A stretch of DNA of 64,000 nucleotides from assembly GCA_033557465.1 (NCBI GenBank), contig CM066032.1, positions 54,658,955 to 54,722,954 on the forward strand, written 5' to 3'. Position numbers and translations under genes: made by a program. Below the pieces are notes generated by a model. That model had not been told where the DNA came from and made no database searches. It saw only the letters and a program-made list of their open reading frames with translations. The DNA comes from Ichthyophis bannanicus. Its lineage: Eukaryota; Chordata; Amphibia; Gymnophiona; Ichthyophiidae. Positions 57,101 to 64,000 of the stretch are shown here, one piece after another (the stretch's first letter is position 1; the number at the start of each line of letters is the position of its first letter).

Positions 57101-57338
57101 TCGTCAGGTTCTGATGGGCATTCAGGAGGAGATGAGCCAGATGCGTGCCACAGCTGAAGTGATGGTAGCAGCGCTACTGCGGATTGCAGATGCCCAAGAG
57201 GCGTTCCCAGCAGCCAGCCCTAGCCCCAGAGGCAGCACCAGCGGAACCAGAACAACGGCATGGCTTGGGCCATGGTCACTGTGGACGTGGGTGGCCACAC
57301 AGGTCTTGATTGCGGGGAATAGGTCACTGTGCCAATAA
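54165..57338 (+). CDS. Harbinger-type Myb/SANT-like DNA-binding protein, three exons
   Basis: PIF/Harbinger transposons carry a second gene whose Myb/SANT-like protein binds DNA and helps move the transposase to the nucleus. Exon 1 (to 54678) encodes RRRAVRFSQQENNILLASVL, a helical trihelix/Myb-like domain of the NAIF1 kind ending in RDLDSFRKRFNDIKRG, and PLEQELADRLG. Exon 2 is 56072-56407, an acidic Ser/Ala-rich linker (DVPAPEDAKGPEAGESGDAD). Exon 3 is 57097-57338, a C-terminal helix (MSQMRATAEVMVAALLRIAD). Splice sites are CAG|GTAGGT, CCCCAG|GT, GAAG|GTGGGT and CACAG|CC. All junctions are phase 1 and keep frame, giving 363 codons plus stop if the frame opens at 54165. That codon is GTG and the true start is uncertain; an upstream exon is possible. 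AATAAA overlaps the stop (57334-57339). Confidence 0.8.
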
Positions 57339-57339
57339 A
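57334..57339 (+). terminator. Polyadenylation signal AATAAA overlapping the stop codon
   Basis: AATAAA at 57334-57339 includes the TAA stop (57336-57338) of the Harbinger-type gene. Compact 3' ends of this kind are common in transposon genes. Confidence 0.6.
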
Positions 57340-57344
57340 GATGA

Positions 57345-58675
57345 CTAAACCTGATTATACCTATGTGCACGTTTCCGGTGTTTGCCACTGTACTCCCCTG
57401 AGTACCCTGTCCCCCATATTGTCACCCTGGTCACATGTGCCTCCCCATTTCCCTTAGGGGTGTAGTGTATGCACTACCACCAATCAACGCACAGACGTTA
57501 TATCATGCCCTGTGTGCCATGAACCATGCCATGTGTTCACCCTTCTACCTATGTGTGGGGGTATACCCTACCTCTCCAGTCAAGCAGTAATATGTTTATG
57601 GTGGTACACGTATGTTTTACAGATTGGTCACTCTCACACACCCCATATCCTCTCCATTGCTCCACCCACATGTGTGCCATTCCCTCTGACCCACACCAGG
57701 GCCTACGTGGCTGTTTAGCTGCAGATGATTGTGGAAGACACAGGCAGACATAGGTAACTAGCTACAGTCAGTTGTTCACTCTCCCCTTGCACCTGTAGTG
57801 AGCCGCAGCTCCCCCTCCAGACTAACATCCACCTGTCTTGGCCTCACCAGCTATCCCCCTGGGCAGCTCCTGGGTACAGCAGTTCATCTTATCCTTCCTG
57901 CCACATATGTGATGCTGGCCATCCCCCCCCCATTCCCCTATGAGCATGGTGCATCAGATATGCTGCCTACACATGACAGGCAGCAAGCATGTGTCCATAG
58001 CTGGTGGTACACACAGCAGTGCGGTATATCACAGGGGCACCAGGGGGCACTGATGGCTACGCACATGGTCAGACCCCACACATGAGTGTGGAGACGGTCC
58101 ATGTATGTTACCTATGTCTAATACACATACATATAGGGATGAACACACATGTCTCATGCTCACTTCAATAGTCTGTCTATAAGGAAAACACGTGACCAGT
58201 GTGATGTATAACTAAACCTGTGTATTTACATATATGGCTAATATTTACAGGTAGACCCATGCTGTGGCCCAAGTGACACGGCACCACAGGACACGTGTGT
58301 GGGTGCCACTCTGCCCCTCAGACACTCTGGGGACGCCCATCAGGGGATGGCTGATGAGATGCACCCCCCATACCAGCTGCATGCTGCATGTGTATCTCGG
58401 CAGCCAGCCACTAAATGGCACCTGCCAGCCACCACATGGTGCGGTCCTGGGCCCGCTGGCATTGCAGCACACCAAACACTGCCACAGACAGATCCCGGAC
58501 ACACCTGCCACCACATCCACCCCAGGTGCCCGGAGTCTGTGTGGTGGCATTGTGTGGGTCCTGTCTGTGGCACGTGGTGGTGTCACTGCACCCACAGGGC
58601 CACCCTCTCCCCCTCCACCCCCCCGTCACCTCCCATGCACCCTCGCCCTCCCCCCTCCACGCTCTCCTCCTCCTC
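57345..58675. other. Non-coding or unassigned part of the Harbinger region
   Basis: CATGTG-rich sequence without convincing domains. Proline-rich frames at 58264-59039 on the + strand are complements of the acidic minus-strand exon and of low-complexity sequence, and I do not call them. Confidence 0.45.
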
Positions 58676-58679
58676 CACA

Positions 58680-59102
58680 TCATCCTCCCACCCACCCACC
58701 CACCGGTGCACTGGAGCAACCCTCACCTTCCCTTCCCTCCCGCCCCACACCACCCTCCACCCACTCCATTTCCGCAGAGTCATCCTCCGGCTCTGCCCCC
58801 TCCTCCTCCTCCATCGGCTGGGCTGGAGTTGCGGGCCCTGTGGTGTGTGTCCCGGATGTGGATGCCTGTTCCCCAGCAGCAGCGGCCTCTGTTGGGGAAG
58901 ACAGTCATTAGGACACCATCATACCATTCCCACACTGCATAAACATTGTGTGGCCACACACAGGCTGTTGGCCCACTGTGACATGTTGTACATCCCTGCA
59001 GTGGCCGCAACACTCACCGTCATGTGTCTTCCTTTGTAGGCATTCAAGGACATCCGGGCAGTGCAGCCGCAACTCCCGTCCCTTCTTCCAAAAGTCCTCC
59101 AC
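58680..59102 (-). CDS. Two candidate exons of a convergent minus-strand gene
   Basis: I do not recognise the product. Exon a (59102-59018) follows a C-rich tract and CAG (59103-59105), reads VEDFWKKGRELRLHCPDVLE and CLQRKTHD, and ends ACG|GTGAGT, a strong donor. Exon b starts at 58888 after CTTCCCCAACAG, reads EAAAAGEQASTSG and the acidic PMEEEEGAEPEDDSAEMEWV, and stops at 58680-58682. The phase matches (one base left, G + AG). The acidic tail would be the C-terminus. Upstream exons are not identified. Being convergent with a Harbinger Myb-like gene, it may be the 3' end of that element's other gene (transposase position), but no DDE motif is visible. Confidence 0.5.
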
Positions 59103-59104
59103 CT

Positions 59105-59585
59105 GGGGGGGAATGCAATGGGTGGGAACATCAGGAGGAGGATATCTCTGGTGGGTGACCATCGCATATCACACATCACTGCAGGCAGCTGAGTGTTGCT
59201 GCTTCTCTGGCTAGTGGGTCCTCTACTACCTGTTGGCAGCGCCGCATGCATGTGTGGCTGTGGGTCTGCCCATGTGTGGGGTGCCAGCTACGTGTACTGT
59301 GTGCTACCCCCTGGCCCCCTTACCCTATTCCCACACCCTCCTTGCATGACATGGGTGCACCATGCCATGTGTGTAGTGGTCACGTTGGTCTCCAAAAGTG
59401 GGATTTCCAAACTCCCTGTATGCTGCAGCAGACACCTATGTATTTGGCTCACCCACATCAGCCGACACACCCACCGTGGCACCATGAGCTCTCTAAGGAA
59501 CATGTGTGATGTGTTCTGACCTCGCCCGGTGATTGGGTGAGCCAAGCACATCAGCAGGGGCCACTAATATGACATCAGACCTACA
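59105..59585. other. Unassigned sequence
   Basis: An open minus-strand stretch (59288-59551) reads MFLRELMVPRWVCRLMWV without recognisable domain. It could belong to upstream exons of the gene at 58680-59102. Nothing else is seen. Confidence 0.3.
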
Positions 59586-59590
59586 ACTCT

Positions 59591-60120
59591 ACCTCTGTAG
59601 TCAGGACTTAGGCCTCCTATGAATAGGGCAGTTGTGGCCGAATGCAACTGGAGCATGCACAAACCCACCTAGCTGAGCTATAGACCTATGTTATCCGGTC
59701 TAGGCCCTCCCGGGGGTCGGGCAGAGCAGTAACACCCCAACAGCTGCAGGTACGCTGACACCAGCAGCTTTAACAGACCTCTGTGATCAGGTATGGGTCT
59801 CCTGGTGTTTGGGCTCAGCAGTGCAACAACAACAGATGCAGTTACCCTGGCACCAGGATTTCAAACAGACCACAGTAATCAAGTCTGGCTCTCCTGGGGG
59901 TAGGGTGGATGTAAACACATGAACTGTAGCACCTACCGTAACAACAGGATGTATAGCTGACCTCTGTAGTCAGGTCATGGCCTCCTAGGGGTAGGGTGTA
60001 TGTAAACACATGAACAGCAGCAACTTCCATACCTTCAGGATTTATGCCTGACCTCTGTGAGCAGATCATGGCCTCCTAGGGATAAGGCATACTTGCACAC
60101 AGCAGCATCCACACCTACTT
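59591..60120. repeat. Minisatellite, unit about 92 bp, about six copies
   Basis: Unit starts ACCTCTGTAGTCAGG-like at 59591, 59684, 59777, 59869, 59960 and 60051 (spacing 93, 93, 92, 91, 91). Each has a GGCCTCCTAGGGGTAGGG-like second motif. Units 5 and 6 are the most alike, so the array decays leftward. Confidence 0.9.
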
Positions 60121-60195
60121 TCTTTCTTTTTTTTTTAATTTAAAATTTTTGAATTTACAAAAACAAATCAAGAATGCATCTTGAACGGAAATAAA
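60120..60195 (-). repeat. LINE poly(A)-tail-like fragment
   Basis: T-rich TTTTTTTTTTAATTTAAAAT and ATTTACAAAAACAAATCAAG resemble the tail region of the L1-like LINE at 34240. It lies between the minisatellite and the DIRS element. Confidence 0.4.
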
Positions 60196-60526
60196 GCACA
60201 GTTACTTACCTGTAACAGGTGATCTCTGGGAACAGCAGGAATAAGTCTTCACATATGGGTATCGTCGGTACCGACGGAGCCTGAGCGGGAACGCTCCCCA
60301 GCGTCCAAAAGGAAAGCTTTTGGAAGCATCCCACAGCGCCTGCGCGCTGCCTTCCCGCCTTTCCCAATCGCCTCTCTCCAGTTCGAATTTTAAGCTGAGA
60401 CAAAGAGAGAGAGAGAAAGGAAAGGAAAGATAGATAGAGAGATACAACTCCTAGGGGAGGTGGGTGGGTTGTGAAGACTTATTCTTGCTGTTCCCAGAGA
60501 TCACCTGTTACAGGTAAGTAACTGTG
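60196..60526. repeat. 57-bp inverted repeat with 217-bp loop at the DIRS end
   Basis: Arms 60196-60252 and 60470-60526, starting GCACAGTTACTTACCTGTAA and ending TTACAGGTAAGTAACTGTGC, mismatched at one base. The loop contains GTATCGTCGGTACCGACGGA, a small hairpin. Confidence 0.93.
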
Positions 60527-60682
60527 CTATCTCCAGGAACAAGCAGGAATGAGTCTTCACATATGGGGACTCCCCAGCTAGAGATGCCAGGGAGATCCCA
60601 AAGGTTGTGAGTCCCTGATAAGGGCTCCACCTCACCCCCATGGATCTCGGGCATCCAACCAGGGATGGGGGATAGGAGTTGA

Positions 60683-61870
60683 TTAGGTATGGAACAGGTG
60701 TTTGAGAACAGCCTGACCAAACAAGGCATCCCGGCGGGAGTCCTTGTCCAAGCAGTAATGGGCTGTAAAGGTATGAACCGAGACCCAGGTGGCCGCTCGA
60801 CAGATTTGGTCGATGGACACAGAGTTTAGATGAGTCATAGAGTCTGCCATGGCCCTCACATTGTGAGCTGTGACATGGCCTTCCAGAGAAAGGTTCTTAC
60901 TTTGGTAGGCGAAGGAAATACACTGAGCAATCCAATTGGACAGAGTTCTCTTAGAGACTGGAAGTCCTAAATGAGAGGGATCAAAAGCAACAAATAGTTG
61001 AGAGGACTTTCTATGTTGCTGTGTCCTTTGTAAGTAAAAAGCAAGTGCTCTCTTACAATCCAGGGTATGAAGATTCCTCTCTGCACTTGGTGCATGAGGT
61101 CCTGGAAAAAAGACAGGTAAATACACCTCCTGGTTCAGATGAAAAGGTGAGACCACTTTAGGCATAAAGTGTGGATTAGTCCTGAGGACTACCTTGTCAT
61201 GATGGAACCTTGTATAAGGAGGATTAGCCACCAAGGCTTGCAGCTCACTGATACGGCGAGCTGAGGTGACTGCAATGAGAAAAATAACCTTCCAGGAAAG
61301 GAATTTCAAGGAGGTAGTGGCTAAGGGTTCAAAGGGTGGCTTTATAAGCTGGCCAAGAACCAAATTCAAATTCCATGCCACTGGAGGTGGTCTAATGGGA
61401 GGTTTAGTTAAAGAAGGCCTCTCATGAATCTTGCAATAAGAGGATGAGAGGAAATAGACTGTCCATTGAGAGGCTTAAGGGATGCTGCAATAGCACTCAA
61501 ATGGACTCTTACTGAATTCGTTTTAAGGCCTGCATGGGATAAATGCAGCAAATACTTTAGTAAAGAATTCAGAGGTATTGCAAGAGGGTTAAGACCCTTC
61601 TCTGCACACCAAATGGTAAATCTTTTCCATTTAAAAGCATAGGAACGTCTAGTGGAAGGCTTTCTGGAAGCATGAAGGATATCCTTCACTTGCTGAGAAA
61701 GATGCAAATCTTGAAGGTCTAGGCCTTCAGCAACCAGGCTCTGAGGTGAAGAGACTGGGGATTTGGATGCCACAACGTTCCCTCCTCCTGGGACAGGAGG
61801 TCTGGAGCAGATCCCAAGTCCAGGGAGGGAGCTTGAGAGAGATGCAGAAGTAGAGGGTACCACACTTGGC
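60683..61870 (-). pseudogene. DIRS tyrosine recombinase (YR), single frameshift
   Basis: The recombinase inserts circular DIRS DNA without a duplication. The N-terminal core-binding domain reads DILHASRKPSTRRSYAFKWK, FTIWCAEKGLNPLAI, LLKYLLHLSHAGL (about 61410-61720). A one-base shift near 61420 follows RFMRGL, after which the catalytic domain reads from 61400 to 60683: first Arg in TSARRISELQAL (about 61260), H-x-x-R in AHNVRAMADS (about 60850) and the nucleophile Tyr in FTAHYCLDK (60755-60757). All catalytic residues are kept. The 5' start overlaps the end of the RT-RNase H frame, which is normal for DIRS. Confidence 0.9.
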
Positions 61871-63974
61871 ATGGCCAATGTGGTGCTATGAGGATCATAG
61901 ACCCCTTGTCTCTCTGAAGTTTGAAGAGTGTCTTGGGAATTAGGGGAATGGGTGGAAAGGCATAGAGGAAGTCTTGCCCCCAATGAAGGAGGAAGGCATC
62001 CCTGGCCTGAACTCCCTGACACGGAATCCTGGAACAGAACCGGGGAAGTTTGGCATTCCACGGACTTGCAAAGAGGTCTATGTCCGGGGTTCCCCAAATT
62101 CGGAAGATCCTGGCTATCTGGTCCCCATGGAGGGACCATTCGTGTGGAAGCAGAACTCGACTGAGTCTGTCTGCCCAAGAGTTTTGAACCCCTGGAAGAT
62201 ACACTGCCATGAGATGAATTTGATGCTCTCTGGCGAAGGCCCACAATCTCAGAGCTTCGTTGAAAAGCGACAGAGAGCCAGTCCCGCCCTGCTTGTTCAC
62301 GTAGAACATGGCTACTTGGTTGTCCGTGTGGATGAGGACTGTCTTGTAGCTGAGCAGGGTGTGGAAGACTCTGAGAGCTAGAAAAATTGCTCTGAGCTCT
62401 AAGAGGTTGATATGTAGAGATGTCTCCTGTAAAGACCAGATGCCTTGAGTAGAGAGATCTTGAAGATGAGCTCCCCAACCTCTTGAAGAGGCATCTGTTG
62501 TAAGGGTTGCTTGGGGTAACACCTGTTGAAAGGGGGACCCCAGCAACAGATTTTGAGTGGACTTCCACCACTGGAGGGACCAAAAGAGGCGACTGGAGGT
62601 TGCTATTTTGTCTGACAGGCAACCTGATGCCTGGGTCCATTGGGTGGACAGAGTCCATTGAGCTGCCCTCATGTGAAGGCGATCGTAAGGAACCACATGC
62701 ACAGTGGATGCCATGTGGCCTAACAGTTGTAACATCTCTCGAGCAGTTAAATGGGATTTTAACTGAATTTGTGAGGCTAACTGCACCAAGCGTAGGCAAC
62801 GGGCCTGGGGAAGATAGGCCCTTGCAGTTGTGGTATCCAGCAAGGCCCCTATGAACTCTAGAGATTGAGTAGGGGTGAGATGGGATTTTGAAAAGTTTAT
62901 TACAAGTCCCAGATACTGAAGGATACACCTTGTGCAGGTTAGAGAAGTCTGGGCCTCTGACTGGGATGGAGCTCGGATGAGCCAGTCATCCAGATATGGG
63001 AATACGAATATCCCTAGAGTGCGTAGAAATGCAGCTACTACTGCCATGCATTTTGTGAACACCCTTGGTGCAGAGGCCAGACCGAAAGGAAGCACTCTGT
63101 ATTGGTAGTGCTTCCCTTGATAAAGGAACCGAAGGAACCTTCTGTGTGTTGGATGGATGAGGACATGAGTGTACGCATCCTTGAGGTCTAGAGAGCAAAG
63201 CCAATCCTGACTCTGAAGATATGGAAGGAGAGTACCGAGAGAAATCATCTTGAATTTCTCCTTGCATAGAAACTTGTTCAATTCTCTGAGATCTAATATG
63301 GGTCTGTAGCCCCCTGTTTTCTTTGGGATAAGAAAGTAGGGGGAGTAGAACCCTGATCCCTGTTGAAGAAGGGGTACTTCTTCTATTGCCCCTTGGGCAA
63401 GAAGGGTAGCAATCTCCTGACCCAGAAGGTCGAGGAGAGATGTCTGAGAATTGAACTGTCTCACCATGGTGTGAGGAGGAAGGTTTAAGAAATGAAGCTT
63501 GTACCCCTCCCTTATGATGGAGAGGGTCCATTGCTCTGCTGTGATTTGTTCCCACCTGGGAGCAAAGTAAGCCAACCTTCCTGGAATGGTGAGAGGCTCT
63601 GGATGTCCTAGAGCCAGAAAGGCTAAGCTCTCTAGTTGTAAGTCAAAGGCCCTGAGGAGGCTGAGGCTGTTGGGCGGTAGCAGTCCTAGCAGCCTTAGGC
63701 TTGGCCTGTTTCGGTTGTTGCTGTCTCTTTGTAGCAAAACGACCTGCAGAAGATGACTGCTGACCATAAGCAGAATAATATTTCCCTTTTTTGGGAAAAA
63801 AAACCCCTTTTTGAACAACCTTTTCTTAAAAGGAGCTGAAGTAGACTTTGAAAGTCTATCTAAAGCAGAATTTTCAGCATCCATTTGGGTGGCCTTTGCT
63901 TGCCAATCTTTGCCAAAAAGGTTTTCACCTGTACAAGGAAGGTTTCCTAGTCCATCTTGAGCCCAGGGTTCCAA
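61719..63974 (-). CDS. DIRS reverse transcriptase-RNase H
   Basis: A single open frame of 751 codons copies the DIRS RNA. RT: FYSPYFLIPKKTGGYRPILD, LDLKDAYTHVLIHP, LPFGLASAPRVFTK and the active-site FPYLDDWL (YLDD at 62985-62996). RNase H: LTTDASSRGWGAHL (Asp, about 62480-62510), LLELRAI (Glu), IHTDNQVAMFYVN (Asp) and WADRLSR (Asp). A DIRS-type conserved tail follows (LIAPHWPCQVWYPLLLHLS). The frame is fully open. Its N-terminus, rich in Lys/Phe, may belong to gag, and the frame may extend past the window edge. Confidence 0.92.
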   Translation of the reverse strand: MEPWAQDGLGNLPCTGENLFGKDWQAKATQMDAENSALDRLSKSTSAPFKKRLFKKGFFFPKKGNIILLMVSSHLLQVVLLQRDSNNRNRPSLRLLGLLPPNSLSLLRAFDLQLESLAFLALGHPEPLTIPGRLAYFAPRWEQITAEQWTLSIIREGYKLHFLNLPPHTMVRQFNSQTSLLDLLGQEIATLLAQGAIEEVPLLQQGSGFYSPYFLIPKKTGGYRPILDLRELNKFLCKEKFKMISLGTLLPYLQSQDWLCSLDLKDAYTHVLIHPTHRRFLRFLYQGKHYQYRVLPFGLASAPRVFTKCMAVVAAFLRTLGIFVFPYLDDWLIRAPSQSEAQTSLTCTRCILQYLGLVINFSKSHLTPTQSLEFIGALLDTTTARAYLPQARCLRLVQLASQIQLKSHLTAREMLQLLGHMASTVHVVPYDRLHMRAAQWTLSTQWTQASGCLSDKIATSSRLFWSLQWWKSTQNLLLGSPFQQVLPQATLTTDASSRGWGAHLQDLSTQGIWSLQETSLHINLLELRAIFLALRVFHTLLSYKTVLIHTDNQVAMFYVNKQGGTGSLSLFNEALRLWAFAREHQIHLMAVYLPGVQNSWADRLSRVLLPHEWSLHGDQIARIFRIWGTPDIDLFASPWNAKLPRFCSRIPCQGVQARDAFLLHWGQDFLYAFPPIPLIPKTLFKLQRDKGSMILIAPHWPCQVWYPLLLHLSQAPSLDLGSAPDLLSQEEGTLWHPNPQSLHLRAWLLKA

Positions 63975-64000
63975 ATCAGAAGCTTGTAACCAAGCAACTC

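Larger units (their letters stand above)
60196..64000 (-). mobile_element. DIRS-type retroelement with tyrosine recombinase
   Basis: The element runs on the minus strand and continues beyond the window on its 5' side. It encodes RT-RNase H (61719-63974) and a tyrosine recombinase (about 60683-61870, one frameshift). Its 3' end shows a 57-bp inverted repeat at 60196-60252 and 60470-60526, with 56 of 57 positions pairing, and a direct copy of part of that end at about 60530-60570. DIRS elements integrate through a circular intermediate with a recombinase and so lack target duplications; none is seen here. Confidence 0.9.

Noticed and set aside
58264..59039. Proline-rich + strand proteins of 215-246 codons
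   Set aside because: They are complements of a low-complexity acidic region that has splice-supported coding sense on the minus strand.
61408..62928. 506-codon minus frame as one protein
   Set aside because: Only its last ~150 codons (recombinase N-terminus) are real; the rest is a shadow of the RT-RNase H frame.

Overview
This is a eukaryotic, almost certainly vertebrate, intergenic or intronic window made almost entirely of transposable elements. No bacterial features, rRNA, bona fide tRNA gene or CRISPR array is present. CR1, L2, RTE/BovB-like and L1-like LINEs, a DIRS tyrosine-recombinase retroelement, a Penelope fragment, SCAN-type Gypsy gag, hAT MITEs and PIF/Harbinger material together suggest a large, repeat-rich tetrapod genome. 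My best guess is an amphibian, possibly a caecilian; this is inference, not proof. The only candidate host-gene piece is one possible coiled-coil exon near 24.4-24.7 kb.

Layout. 1-6.35 kb: three head-to-tail LINE relics on the + strand (CR1, RTE/BovB-like, a second CR1 family). 7.05-10.39 kb: first copy (E1) of a large non-coding element family, called E here. 10.39-15.25 kb: a CR1 relic split by a nearly intact L2-type LINE. 15.25-19.06 kb: E2, interrupted by a Penelope fragment. 19.29-24.06 kb: E3, carrying a 546-bp hAT foldback. 24.06-25.58 kb: possible host exon, DIRS fragment and CR1 relic. 25.58-33.47 kb: E4, inserted in that CR1 relic and itself carrying further nested E copies (B, C). 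33.63-40.2 kb: E7, with an L1-like insertion (16-bp target duplication) and a SINE. 41.01-44.57 kb: E6, inserted in an L2-like reverse transcriptase relic. 45.16-47.1 kb: E8. 47.1-50.3 kb: a CR1 on the minus strand with ORF1 remains. 51.2-53.8 kb: Gypsy gag/protease with a palindromic insertion. 54-59.1 kb: Harbinger-type accessory gene with a phase-consistent three-exon structure, plus two convergent minus-strand exons. 59.6-60.1 kb: 92-bp minisatellite. 60.2-64 kb: DIRS element.

The most unusual content is the E family. Its copies have termini reading GGGGTATGTTTACTAAA (with variants) and 3-bp target duplications, mostly TAA or TTA. No protein gene is recognisable. Inside they hold tRNA-like modules with pol III box A and box B in both orientations, large palindromes, 12-bp arrays made of two palindromic hexamers (TTATAA and GGCGCC), subterminal AACGTT/AACGCGCGTT-type palindromes, and a hAT MITE at the same internal site in five copies. 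I infer a non-autonomous PIF/Harbinger-like family that has absorbed tRNA-derived modules. The Harbinger-like gene in the same window is a possible but unproven relative of its mobilising system.
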